Assembly (NCBI GenBank): GCA_904419875.1
Contig: CAJFTG010000022.1
Coordinates: 1 to 38,222, forward strand
Origin: Candidatus Avimonas caecicola
GTDB taxonomy: Bacteria; Bacillota; Clostridia; Oscillospirales; Acutalibacteraceae
Direction of reading: 5' to 3'
DNA length: 38,222 bases
The position numbers and the translations under genes are program-made. Positions 15,087-23,743 of this stretch are shown in pieces. The notes beneath the pieces are model-generated. The model searched no databases. It was given only the letters and a program-made list of their open reading frames with translations, and was not told the DNA's origin. Within the stretch, counting starts at the first letter, position 1. Every line of letters starts with the position of its first letter.

Positions 15087-17273
15087 TTATTCCACCCCGC
15101 GCCGGTACAGCCCCCGGGTAAAGGCGGCGGGAGGCTTCCCGCCGTCCCGATAGGCCCGCAGGACCGCCGCGGCCTGTTCCGGCGTTTCGTCGGTGAAATG
15201 CAGCAGCAGGAAGTCAAGCGCCGGCAGCTCCTCCAGCCGGTCGGCCAGATACAGCGGGGCGGAATTCAGCAGCTCGGCACACCCGTCCGCGCCGGGAGCT
15301 CCTTCGCACGCCACAGGGAAGCGGACGCCCTTCCGGTCGGTCAGCGCTCCGCGGCCGCCGCAGCCCGCGCAGCCGGGCCCTGCCCGGCAGGGGCAGCAGC
15401 GCATCAGCATCAGCGGCTGCCTGCCATAAGCTAGGATCCCCACGGGGATGGGGGAGCGGGCGGCGAAGTCCATCTGCCGGAAGGTCAGCTCCTGCGAGAG
15501 CACGGCGGCGCGCACGCCCCGCTGCGCCATCACCTGCAGCGAGCCGGCGTTGAACAGGTTCATGCCAAAGCCCGCCGCCGGGGCCAGGCCGGCCTCCCGG
15601 GCGAGTTCCAACGCGCCGATGTTGCCGCACAGGGCGAAGCGGGCCCCGGCGGCCGCGGCCTGCCGGCAGAGCGCGGCCGCCTGTTCCTCCCGGCCGAAGA
15701 GGCCGCGGGGGAGCTCCACCCCGACGGGAAGGCGGGCCGACCAGAAGCGCAGGGCTTCCTCCCCGGTGTGCAGCGGGAAGATCAGCGCGTCGGCCTCCGG
15801 GTCCGCCGGAACCTGGCGCCGGTCGGCAAAGCGGGCGGCCAGGGCGGGACGGGTAGGTTGGGGAGGATGGGAAGGGCAGGAAGGAAGCGGAGGATGGGCG
15901 CAGCCGGCAGGCCGGTCCGGAGGCAGGCGCGCCGGGTCAAAGGGGACCGGCACGGGGGCGGCGCGCAGGACGAGCAGGCTGTCCAGCGCTTCCCGCCGCA
16001 GGGCGTTGAGGACGGCGGCGGGGGCGGTCAGCCCTTCCTCGACCGTACAGGAAACCGCGGCGGAAAAGGGGGTGCCCCCGGTTTTGGAGAGCTGGGCGGC
16101 GGCCCTCTCCGCGTCCAGCGGGCGCCGGAGGGCCGGTTCGGGCGTCGGGCCGGCCGCCTGTACGGCATGGCCCTCCCGGTCGGCGGCGGTCAGCCGCAGC
16201 GGCTCCCCCCGCCGCATGGTCAGGGAAAGGGTGACCGGGACGCGGGGCGCTTCCTTTTCATAGAGCCGCCCCAGCCGCCCCAGCACCGGCGCGGCGGCGG
16301 TCACATCCTCCTTCCGGCGGACGCCGAACATCGGCTTGCCTCGCCGGCCGGTATAGTAACCGTCCGTAAATCCGGAACGGGAAAATACGGATTGTAAATC
16401 TTCGATCAACTGCCGGGTTTCCTCCTCCGGCCGGCCGTCCCGCGCCGCGGCGACGGCCGCGGTGGCGGCGGCGACGTATTCCGGCCGCTTCATCCGCCCC
16501 TCGATTTTCAGGGAGCAGACTCCCAGCGAAGCCAGTTCCTTCACATGCTCCCGCAGGGAGAGATCGCGCAGGGAGAGGGCGGCCTCGTCCGGGCGGGGAA
16601 GCCGTTCCCCGCCCGCGGAGCCGCTGCGGCCGGCGGCAAAGGGGAGGCGGCAGGGCTGGGCGCACAAACCGCGGTTCCCGCTGCGCCCGCCCAGCATGGC
16701 GGACAGCAGGCACTGGCCGGAAACGCACATGCACAGCGCCCCGTGGACGAAGACCTCCAGCTCGGCGCCCTGCCCGGCGCAGGCGGCGATCTCCTCCCGC
16801 GACATCTCGCGGGCAAGCACCACCCGGGAGAAGCCGAGGGCGGCCAGCTCCCGCACCCCGGCGGGGGTGTGGCAGGAAAGCTGGGTGGAGGCGTGCAGCG
16901 GCATGTCCGGCGCGGCGGCGCGGACGGCCCGCGCCAGCCCCAGGTCCTGGACGATCAGCGCGTCCGCGCCCATCGCGCAGGCTTCCTCCGCCAGCGCCAG
17001 GGCGGCGGGAAGCTCGTCCTGGCGCACGAGGGTGTTCAGGGTGAAATGCACCTTCACCCCGCGTGCATGGCAAAACGCCGCCGCCTCCCGCAGGGAAGCG
17101 GCGTCGAAGTTTTGGGCGTTGCGGCGGGCGTTAAACCCGCCGCCCCCCAGATAAACCGCGTCCGCGCCGCAGCGGACGGCGGCGGTCAGCGCCTGCATGG
17201 AGCCGGCGGGGGCCAGGATTTCCGGCCGCGCCGGCGTTCCGGGTCCGGCCGGGGGCCGGGCTGCGCCGTTCAT
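15087..17273 (-). CDS. U32 family peptidase-like protein (RlhA/TrhP-type RNA hydroxylation)
   Basis: 728 residues from ATG 17273, three bases after the zapA stop, suggesting translational coupling. The N-terminal TIM-barrel starts EILAPAGSMQALTAAVRCGADAVYLGG; the U32 signature EVFVHGALCMCVSGQCLLS lies near residue 172 and is followed by CAQPCRLPF. The middle carries the DUF3656-like region. A second barrel-like part has a cysteine cluster RCCPCRAGPGCAGCGG. Length and the cysteines resemble RlhA, which with prephenate and Fe-S chemistry hydroxylates 23S rRNA C2501, more than the shorter TrhP. Peptidase activity is doubtful for this family. A low-complexity proline segment at 15845-15898 interrupts the second half. 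Confidence 0.85.
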   Translation of the reverse strand: MNGAARPPAGPGTPARPEILAPAGSMQALTAAVRCGADAVYLGGGGFNARRNAQNFDAASLREAAAFCHARGVKVHFTLNTLVRQDELPAALALAEEACAMGADALIVQDLGLARAVRAAAPDMPLHASTQLSCHTPAGVRELAALGFSRVVLAREMSREEIAACAGQGAELEVFVHGALCMCVSGQCLLSAMLGGRSGNRGLCAQPCRLPFAAGRSGSAGGERLPRPDEAALSLRDLSLREHVKELASLGVCSLKIEGRMKRPEYVAAATAAVAAARDGRPEEETRQLIEDLQSVFSRSGFTDGYYTGRRGKPMFGVRRKEDVTAAAPVLGRLGRLYEKEAPRVPVTLSLTMRRGEPLRLTAADREGHAVQAAGPTPEPALRRPLDAERAAAQLSKTGGTPFSAAVSCTVEEGLTAPAAVLNALRREALDSLLVLRAAPVPVPFDPARLPPDRPAGCAHPPLPSCPSHPPQPTRPALAARFADRRQVPADPEADALIFPLHTGEEALRFWSARLPVGVELPRGLFGREEQAAALCRQAAAAGARFALCGNIGALELAREAGLAPAAGFGMNLFNAGSLQVMAQRGVRAAVLSQELTFRQMDFAARSPIPVGILAYGRQPLMLMRCCPCRAGPGCAGCGGRGALTDRKGVRFPVACEGAPGADGCAELLNSAPLYLADRLEELPALDFLLLHFTDETPEQAAAVLRAYRDGGKPPAAFTRGLYRRGVE
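15845..15898. repeat. In-frame 9-base repeats inside the U32 gene
   Basis: Plus strand units GGTTGGGGA, GGATGGGAA, GGGCAGGAA, GGAAGCGGA, GGATGGGCG. On the coding strand they give six xPx tripeptides (HPP, LPS, CPS, HPP, QPT, RPA). This is a species-specific linker, with the period shortened to a multiple of three. Confidence 0.8.
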
Positions 17274-17276
17274 CGC

Positions 17277-17654
17277 TTATTTGGACGAATCGCCCACCGG
17301 ATAGCCGGGGACGTACTTTTTGCGCAGGTCGTTGAGCTCGCGGCGCAGACGCTCCGCCTCCCGCCGGGCTTCATCCGCTTCGGAGCGGGCGCGGGCGTTG
17401 TCGCTGAGGTATTCCTTGATCTGGCTGCGGAGGTTGTCGGCCGAGGCGTTGGCCTTGCGGGCCTCGTCCTCCACGGTGATGGCGGTGAGCACCGCCGCCA
17501 TGGTGGTGGAAATGCGGGGGTCGTTGTTCATCAGGGCCCGCATGGAGCGGTCCAGTTCCGCGCCGAGCTCAAGCACGTAGGACTCCGGCTCGTCGGAGGT
17601 GATGATGTATTCGGTTCCGCAGATCTCCAGTCTGACGCGGTTTTTGGCGGCCAT
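17277..17654 (-). CDS. zapA: Cell division protein ZapA
   Basis: 125 residues from ATG 17654 with AAAGGAG upstream. The N-terminal ZapA head VRLEICGTEYIITSDEPESYVLELGAELDRSMRAL is followed by a long C-terminal coiled coil (about 60-112). It binds and bundles FtsZ filaments at mid-cell. It is the first gene of the run zapA, U32, dut, DUF4321, maf; zapA next to a U32 peptidase is a common clostridial pairing. Confidence 0.92.
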   Translation of the reverse strand: MAAKNRVRLEICGTEYIITSDEPESYVLELGAELDRSMRALMNNDPRISTTMAAVLTAITVEDEARKANASADNLRSQIKEYLSDNARARSEADEARREAERLRRELNDLRKKYVPGYPVGDSSK

Positions 17655-17758
17655 GGCAATCGGCTCCTTTCGGTCGGCGGTAAATATTTCGGCGGGGGCG
17701 CTCTGCGGCCCGGGCCGCAGAAGGCGCGCAAACGGACGAAGTCGGACGATTATTTTTC

Positions 17759-17787
17759 ATTATATCCTATTCCGCGCCAAAAATCTA
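17759..17787 (-). promoter_or_regulatory. zapA operon promoter
   Basis: Minus strand TATAAT at 17764-17759 is excellent; the -35 at 17 bases is only TAGATT. Leader of about 100 bases. It lies between sbcC and zapA, so the five-gene run need not depend on sbcDC read-through. Confidence 0.5.
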
Positions 17788-17815
17788 CCCGGCGGCGCGG
17801 GGTTTTGCCCCAAAA

Positions 17816-20800
17816 TTATAACCCGTTTTCAATCCGGACGCTGCTGCCGCGGGGGGAACGGCGGACCACGATCTTTTTATCGATCCGCTCCTTGAGTTCC
17901 TGCACGTGGGAGATGATGCCCACCAGCCGGTCGGTTCCGGCCAGGGAGAGCAGTGTGGCGATCGCGGCGTCCAGGCTTTCGGCATCCAGCGAGCCGAAGC
18001 CCTCGTCCACAAACAGGGTGTCCACCGTGACCCCGCCGGCCCGTCGCTGAATCACATCCGACAGGCCGAGGGCCAGGGCAAGGGAAGCCTTGAAGCTTTC
18101 GCCGCCGGACAGGGTTTTGACGTGCCGCGCCTTGCCGGTGTAGTGGTCGAAAACCCCGAGCTCCAGCCCCCGGTCGGACAGAGCCTCCTGGAAGTCGTTG
18201 CGCACCAGCTCGAAGCGGCCGTGGGTCATTTTTTCCAGCCGTTTGTTCGCCTCCCGCAGGATGCTGTCAAAATAGGCGGCCTGCACCGCCATTTCAAGCT
18301 GGAGCTTTTTCTTCCCCTTCATCGTGCCGTTGGCGGCGTCCGAGAGGGAACGCAGGCAGAGCAGCTCCTTTTCCATGGCGGCGGTTTTCGCCAGGCCGTC
18401 GGCCAGCTCGGCTTGGATCTGCCGGTTCCCGTCCAGGCGGGAGCGGAGGGCTGCGGCTTCCTCCCGTGCGGCGGCGGCCCGGGCTTCGCAGGCGGACAGG
18501 GCGTCCGCGGCCTCCTGCGGGGTTTCTTCTCCCCGCGCGGTTTCGTCCTCCAGCCGGCGGACGGTTTCCTGCCATGTCTTCCGGGCCGAGAGGATCTGCT
18601 CGCGCTCTTCCCGCAACGCCCGCTGTTCATCCGGGGAGGACAGGGCGGCCTCCGCCTGCTCTTCCCCTTCAAAGCCGGCCTCGGCGCAGCGGCGGCGGAA
18701 GCCCTCGGCAAGCCGCCGTTCGTTTTCCCGCGCGGTCCGGGCGGCCTCCTCCGCCTGTTCCGCCAGGGAGAGGGCGCTTTCCCATTCCCGTTCGGCCTGC
18801 TCCCGCTGCGCGCGGCATGTCTCCCGCGCGGCCTGCTTCTGTTCCAGCAGGCGGGACAGCTCTTCCAGACGCGCCTGCGCCTGTTCCGGAGAGAGCGCCG
18901 GGCCGGGCAGGGCGGCGGTCAGCGCCTCGCGTTCTTCTTTTGCGGCGGCCAGGGCCGCCTCCCGCCGGGCCCGCTCCTCCCGCAGGGCGTCCCGTTCGGC
19001 GAGGAGGGCGCGGTGCTCCTTCTCCCGTTTTTCCAGCAAGGCGGGCAGGGCGCGGCGGCGTTCGGCCTGCCCGGCCGCTTCCTCCCGTTCGGAAAGGAGG
19101 GCGCGGCGCTCCGCCCCGGCCGCCCGGAGGGCTTCCCCGGCAGCGGAAAGGAGGGCGGCGGTTTGCATCCCGGCGGAGGGCAGCCCGGCCTCCGCCGCCC
19201 GCCGGTCCAGCTCGGCCCGGGCGGCCTCCCAGGCAGTTTTCTGCTTTTCCAGGGCGGCCGAGGCGGCCATGCAGCGCCCGTTTTCCGCATCCCGTTCCGC
19301 CTTCAGCCGGTCGAGCTCCTCCCGGCCGGGCGCGGAGGCGGGGAGAGGGGCGGGGGACGGATGCTCCCGCGAACCGCAGACCGGGCAGGGCCGGCCGGGC
19401 GAGAGCTTTCCGGCCAGCAGACCGGCCTGCGCATGGAAAAAGAGGGACTCCGCCCGGTCGTATGCTTCCCTGGCGGCCGCATATGCCGCCGCCGCTTCCG
19501 AAAAGGCGGTTTGTCCGCTGCGGAGCGCCTGTTCCGCTTCGCCGCCCCGCCGGGCGAGGGCGGTCAGCTCCTCCAGCCCTTTTTCGCGGCGGGCCGCTTC
19601 CTCCAGCCGTCCTTCCAGCCGGGCGAGGGCGGCCTCGGCTCCCTCCAGAGCGCGGTATTCCTCCCCGTCCCGCCGGAGGAGCGCTTCGGCTTCGCGCAGG
19701 CGCTCCTCCGCGGCCTCCAGGCGGGCGTCCAGCGTATGGAGTGCCGCCTCGCCCTGTGCGGACACCCGGTTCTGTTCGGCCAGCCGCGCATACTGCGGGA
19801 GCCGGCCGGCCAGCGCGTTTCGCTCCTCCTCCAGAGCGAGGCGGCCGGGCTCCGCGGCTTCCGAATTCTCCCACCGGGCGGAGGCGGCCTGCCGGGCCGC
19901 ATCCCGTTCGCAGCGGAGCGCGCCGAGGCGGACCGCCTCCTTTTCGGCGGCGTCCGCCTGCCGGCGGGCGCTTTGCAGCAGCGCCCGTTCCGGGGAGAGG
20001 CTTTGCGCCCGTTCAGCCAGCCGGAGGCGCTCCTCCAGCGCGGCAGCCTGCGCGGTCCGCTCCTCCCACCGGGCGGCCTGCGCCCGCAGGGAGTCCAGCT
20101 CGGCCCGCTTTCCGGCGGCTTCCTGCGCAGCGGCCAGCCGGAGGGCCAGCCGCCGCCGGTCGCTGTCGAGCTGTTCCAGCCGGGCGGCGGCTTCCTCCAG
20201 CCGGCCGGTATCCTGCCGGTTCTGCTCTTCCAGCGCCTCCCGCACCGCCGGCACCCCGAAGGGGCCGTCCGTTTCCAGCGCCCGAAGGGCGGCGTCCAGC
20301 GCGGGTTCCGGAACGGCCTGCGCCGCCCCCTCTCCTTCCGCCGCGCCGGCGGCCGCTTCCCCGGTCCGGATGCGGCGGCAGCCGTCCAGCAGCCGGGCGC
20401 GGGCGGCGGCCAGCCCGTTCCCCTGCTCCCGCACGCGGGCGGCCAGCTCCTGCTGGATGCGGCGGTATACGCCGGTGTCGAAAATCCGGCGGAAGATCTC
20501 GGCCCGCTCGTCGCTGCCCGCGAGCAGCAGGCGGAGAAATTCCCCCTGCGCCAGCATGCAGACCTGCGCGAACTGCTTGTGATTGAGCCGGAGCAGCTCC
20601 TCCACACAGCGGGTAACCTCGCCCACCTTGGCGACCACCCGTCCGTCCGGATAGGTCAGTTCCGCCGCGGCGGGCTGGCGGGTAGTTCCCTCGCCCCGCA
20701 GCTTGGGACGGGCGTATTCCGGGCTGCGGCGGACGGTGTACCGCTCTCCCCGGTGCTCGAACTGAAGGAAGACGAAGGTTTCGGTCCCCGGCAGGGCGAA

Positions 20801-21007
20801 ATCGCTGCGCAGGCCCTCCCCGCCGCGGCTGCTGCCGCTGGTTTCCCCGAACAGGGCGTAGGACACCCCGTCGAATATTGTCGTTTTGCCGGCGCCGGTG
20901 TCTCCCGTAATCAGGAAGAGCCCCCGTCCGCCCAGCCGGGTGAAGTCCACGTCGCACCGTCCGGCATAAGGGCCGAAAGCGCTCATGGTCAGTAAAATCG
21001 GTTTCAT
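17816..21007 (-). CDS. sbcC: Exonuclease subunit SbcC (SMC-like ATPase)
   Basis: 1063 residues from ATG 21007. Walker A GDTGAGKTT is at residues 35-43, followed by two long alanine/arginine/glutamate-rich coiled-coil arms that meet at a zinc hook CPVCGSREHP near residue 541. The C-terminal half of the ATPase has the signature LSGGESFKASLAL near 966 and Walker B DTLFVDEGFGSLD near 1001. With SbcD it processes hairpins and DNA ends in repair and replication. sbcD lies 136 bases upstream in the same direction. The coding strand is so GC-rich that long open frames appear in other frames; none is credible. Confidence 0.96.
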   Translation of the reverse strand: MKPILLTMSAFGPYAGRCDVDFTRLGGRGLFLITGDTGAGKTTIFDGVSYALFGETSGSSRGGEGLRSDFALPGTETFVFLQFEHRGERYTVRRSPEYARPKLRGEGTTRQPAAAELTYPDGRVVAKVGEVTRCVEELLRLNHKQFAQVCMLAQGEFLRLLLAGSDERAEIFRRIFDTGVYRRIQQELAARVREQGNGLAAARARLLDGCRRIRTGEAAAGAAEGEGAAQAVPEPALDAALRALETDGPFGVPAVREALEEQNRQDTGRLEEAAARLEQLDSDRRRLALRLAAAQEAAGKRAELDSLRAQAARWEERTAQAAALEERLRLAERAQSLSPERALLQSARRQADAAEKEAVRLGALRCERDAARQAASARWENSEAAEPGRLALEEERNALAGRLPQYARLAEQNRVSAQGEAALHTLDARLEAAEERLREAEALLRRDGEEYRALEGAEAALARLEGRLEEAARREKGLEELTALARRGGEAEQALRSGQTAFSEAAAAYAAAREAYDRAESLFFHAQAGLLAGKLSPGRPCPVCGSREHPSPAPLPASAPGREELDRLKAERDAENGRCMAASAALEKQKTAWEAARAELDRRAAEAGLPSAGMQTAALLSAAGEALRAAGAERRALLSEREEAAGQAERRRALPALLEKREKEHRALLAERDALREERARREAALAAAKEEREALTAALPGPALSPEQAQARLEELSRLLEQKQAARETCRAQREQAEREWESALSLAEQAEEAARTARENERRLAEGFRRRCAEAGFEGEEQAEAALSSPDEQRALREEREQILSARKTWQETVRRLEDETARGEETPQEAADALSACEARAAAAREEAAALRSRLDGNRQIQAELADGLAKTAAMEKELLCLRSLSDAANGTMKGKKKLQLEMAVQAAYFDSILREANKRLEKMTHGRFELVRNDFQEALSDRGLELGVFDHYTGKARHVKTLSGGESFKASLALALGLSDVIQRRAGGVTVDTLFVDEGFGSLDAESLDAAIATLLSLAGTDRLVGIISHVQELKERIDKKIVVRRSPRGSSVRIENGL

Positions 21008-21143
21008 AGGCAGGTTCCTTTCCCCTGTGCGGACGCCGCAGGTCTGGGCGCCCGTTTGCCGCCGGGGACGGTGGCGTCCGCCTTCTCCGTATTCCCGCTT
21101 CCCGGCATTCTCCCCGGTTTCCGTCCGCCGAGGGAGGGGCGGC

Positions 21144-22283
21144 TTACGCCTCCTCCCGCGCGGAGGCGATCACTTCCCGCAGGACGGCCCGCTGCCCGTC
21201 GGTCAGCGGCGTTCCCGTCACCCGGAGGTAAAAGTCGCCGAACAGTTCCTCCTCGCTTTTGTGGGCGAGGGGGTCGGCCTCCGCCTTCCCGCCGTCCTCC
21301 GCCCGCTCCCGCGGCTCCAGCTCCACGTGCAGAAGGTAGGGATACACGGTGCGCAGCCGTTCGGCCGGGTCCAGCGCTTCCTCGGTCAGCACCGCGTGGA
21401 TGTAATCCTCCGTCCCGGCCCCGCCGCCCTCCCGCGCGGCGGCGAGCAGGTCGTCCAGCCGGCCGCGGATTTTCCGCAGCTCCCGGCGGGGGGTGAGGGG
21501 CAACAGCTCGGCGGCCACTTCCCCTTTGGGGCCGAGGGTGACGAGCGGCACGCTCTTGACATGCCGCGTTTCGGACAGGGAGTATTTCAGGGGGGAACCG
21601 GCATACCGCACCGTGTCCCGCCCCATCCGCTGGGCGCGGTGCAGGTGGCCGAGCGCCACGTAGTCGAAGCCGTCGAAGCAGGAGACATCCACGTTGTCGC
21701 TGCCCCCGACCGAGACCGTATCCGATTCGCACAGGGCGGGGGCCTGCCCGCCGGCGCTGACGAACTGATGCGCGACCAGCAGATTCCGCTCCTCCGGGCT
21801 CTGCGGAAACCCCTCCAGCGCCGCGCGGACCGCTTCCTCGGTGGAGGAGGCGGCGCAGCCCAGCCGGGCGTTCACCACCGCCGGACGAAGGAAGGGAAGC
21901 AGGTGGATGTGCACCGGCCCGTATTCGTCGGTCAGCGTCACCCGGCGGACGGTTCCGTCGTACCGCCCCGCGATATGGATTCCGCGGGCGGCGAAAAGCC
22001 GGCTGCCGAATTCCAGCCGTTCCGGGGAATCGTGGTTGCCGGAAACGGCGAGGACGGGGATTCCCCGCCCGCTCAGGGCACTCAGGAAATCGTCGAGCAG
22101 CTCCACCGCCTCCGCCGGGGGGATGGAGCGGTCGTAAACGTCGCCCGCGAGGAGCACCCCGTCCGCCGCGTGCCGGTCGGCCAGGGAAAGGATTTCGCTG
22201 AGGATATGCCGCTGGTCCTCCAGCATGGGGGTTTCCAGCACGCATTTTCCCAGGTGAAGGTCGGCAAGATGCAGCAGACGCAT
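21144..22283 (-). CDS. sbcD: Exonuclease subunit SbcD (metallophosphoesterase)
   Basis: 379 residues from ATG 22283 with AAGGAGG five bases upstream. Mre11-type phosphoesterase motifs: HLADLHLGK (Asp8, His10), GDVYD (47-51), GNHD (82-85), a later histidine motif, and GHLHRAQ. It is the nuclease of the SbcCD complex, cutting hairpin and palindromic DNA under control of SbcC ATPase. The C-terminal capping region ends in residues of low conservation. It starts a two-gene operon with sbcC. Confidence 0.95.
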   Translation of the reverse strand: MRLLHLADLHLGKCVLETPMLEDQRHILSEILSLADRHAADGVLLAGDVYDRSIPPAEAVELLDDFLSALSGRGIPVLAVSGNHDSPERLEFGSRLFAARGIHIAGRYDGTVRRVTLTDEYGPVHIHLLPFLRPAVVNARLGCAASSTEEAVRAALEGFPQSPEERNLLVAHQFVSAGGQAPALCESDTVSVGGSDNVDVSCFDGFDYVALGHLHRAQRMGRDTVRYAGSPLKYSLSETRHVKSVPLVTLGPKGEVAAELLPLTPRRELRKIRGRLDDLLAAAREGGGAGTEDYIHAVLTEEALDPAERLRTVYPYLLHVELEPRERAEDGGKAEADPLAHKSEEELFGDFYLRVTGTPLTDGQRAVLREVIASAREEA

Positions 22284-22336
22284 AAGGGCCTCCTTGTATG
22301 CTTCCGGCAGCGGCGAAGCCGGCCGGCTCTCTCTCC

Positions 22337-22365
22337 AGTATACCGAATCCGCACAAAAAAAGCCA
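22337..22365 (-). promoter_or_regulatory. sbcDC promoter candidate
   Basis: Minus strand TATACT at 22342-22337 with a poor -35 (TGGCTT) 17 bases upstream and a run of seven T between them. Leader of about 47 bases. Divergent from the ABC operon promoter at 22497. Confidence 0.45.
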
Positions 22366-22430
22366 GACCGTTCCCGCACTTTTTCGCCGCGTTTCGGGCC
22401 GCCGCCCTGCTCACAGGACTACGGGGGCGG

Positions 22431-22495
22431 CAGTCTGTGCAAAATAGTGCAAAAAAGGAAAATCTGGGCAAAATTGGAAAAAGCCGAAACACAGG
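22431..22495 (+). promoter_or_regulatory. Phased A-tracts upstream of the ABC operon promoter
   Basis: Runs of 3-6 A recur at roughly one-helical-turn spacing (near 22441-22444, 22451-22456, 22459-22462, 22470-22473, 22478-22482, 22487-22489) directly upstream of the -35 at 22497. The units TGTGCAAAA, TAGTGCAAAA, TGGGCAAAAT and TTGGAAAAAG are related. Such phasing bends DNA and can act as an UP-like element; this role is inferred. Confidence 0.55.
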
Positions 22496-22496
22496 A

Positions 22497-22525
22497 TTGC
22501 ATTGGGATTCGTACAATGGTATAAT
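22497..22525 (+). promoter_or_regulatory. Promoter of the Gld-like ABC operon
   Basis: TTGCAT (22497-22502), 17 bases, TATAAT (22520-22525). Leader of about 240 bases to the ATG at 22772. Confidence 0.75.
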
Positions 22526-22564
22526 AACCAGGTTGATAAAAACAGAAAACTGGGAAATGAGACG

Positions 22565-22589
22565 ACCCGGCGCCGTTTATCCGCCGGGT
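22565..22589 (+). other. Stem-loop in the ABC operon leader
   Basis: ACCCGGCG (22565-22572) pairs perfectly with CGCCGGGT (22582-22589) around a 9-base loop. It is followed by G-rich sequence and only three T, so it is more likely a leader structure than a full terminator. Confidence 0.5.
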
Positions 22590-22771
22590 GTTGGGGGTTT
22601 GCCTAAAAATCACACGATGAACACAGAAGATTTAAAGACCGTTTACAAATGGACGGGCGGTTTCTATTACAATACAATAGAGACTTTACGGGGACTTCCG
22701 GCCTGCCCCGGGCAGGGACATCCCTTCCCCGGCGGCCGACATTATGAAAATTCAGGAGGGAAAGCGAGACC

Positions 22772-23743
22772 ATGATCGAGGTAAAAAACCTGACGAAGCG
22801 ATATGGCAGCCATCTGGCGGTGAACGATATCAGCTTCACGGTGGATGAAGGAGAGGTCGTCGGCTTCCTCGGGCCGAACGGCGCGGGAAAATCCACCACC
22901 ATGAACATACTGACCGGCTATCTGTCGGCCAGCAGCGGCACGGTCAAGATCAACGGCTTTGATATTCTGGAGAAGCCGAATCAGGCCAAGGCCAGCATCG
23001 GCTACCTGCCGGAGCAGCCTCCGCTCTATCTGGATATGACCGTGCGGGAATATCTGGATTTCATGTACGACCTGCGGAAATGCAAGCTCTCCCGCGAGAC
23101 GCATATTGCGGAGATCTGCCGGCTGGTGAAGATCGACGGCGTGTACGGGCGGCTGATCAAGAACCTTTCCAAAGGATACCGCCAGCGCGTCGGGCTGGCG
23201 CAGGCGCTCATCGGGAACCCGCCGGTGCTGATTCTGGACGAGCCGACCGTCGGCCTGGACCCGAACCAGATCATCGAAATCCGCAGCCTGATTAAAAACC
23301 TGGGCAAGCACCACACCGTCATCCTGTCCTCCCACATTTTGCAGGAGATTGAAGCGGTGTGCGACCGGATCATCATCATCAACCAGGGCAACGTGGTGGC
23401 GGACGACACCGCCGCCAACCTCACCAAGCGGTATTCCAGCGACCGCCGCCTCCTTCTCCGGGTGGCCGGAGGGGAGGACGAGGTGCTCGGCCTGCTGACC
23501 CGCGCCCCGGGCGTGGAGCACGCCGCCTCGCTGGGCGAAAAGGAGCCGGGCGTATTCGAATTCGCCATCACCCCCGCCGAGGGCCAGGATGTCCGCCGTG
23601 AGATTGCCGGCCGCCTGGCTTCCCGCAACTGGCTGATACTGGGGATGCGCTCCATGGAGATGACGCTGGAGGACGTGTTCGTGGCCCTGACCCGCGAAAA
23701 TCTGTCTGCGGCCCGGAAAAATAAGAAAGGAGGGCGTGTCTGA
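22772..23743 (+). CDS. ABC transporter ATP-binding protein (GldA/CcmA-like)
   Basis: 323 residues from ATG 22772, with AGGAGGG about 11 bases upstream. Complete ABC domain: Walker A GPNGAGKST (34-42), Q-loop region GYLPEQPPLY, signature LSKGY near 132, Walker B LILDEPTVGLDP near 153, and the switch histidine in LSSHIL. A C-terminal extension of about 100 residues (GGEDEVLGLL...TLEDVFVALTRENL) is typical of ABC-2 exporter ATPases. Its stop overlaps the permease start by one base. With the next three genes it resembles the gliding-associated GldA/F/G exporter, here in a non-gliding lineage; the substrate is unknown. Confidence 0.93.
   Translation: MIEVKNLTKRYGSHLAVNDISFTVDEGEVVGFLGPNGAGKSTTMNILTGYLSASSGTVKINGFDILEKPNQAKASIGYLPEQPPLYLDMTVREYLDFMYDLRKCKLSRETHIAEICRLVKIDGVYGRLIKNLSKGYRQRVGLAQALIGNPPVLILDEPTVGLDPNQIIEIRSLIKNLGKHHTVILSSHILQEIEAVCDRIIIINQGNVVADDTAANLTKRYSSDRRLLLRVAGGEDEVLGLLTRAPGVEHAASLGEKEPGVFEFAITPAEGQDVRREIAGRLASRNWLILGMRSMEMTLEDVFVALTRENLSAARKNKKGGRV

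Noticed and set aside
17906-20995. Very long plus-strand frames (over 700-1000 codons) opposite sbcC
   Set aside because: Caused by the GC-rich coiled-coil codons of sbcC; no family motif and no ribosome binding site.
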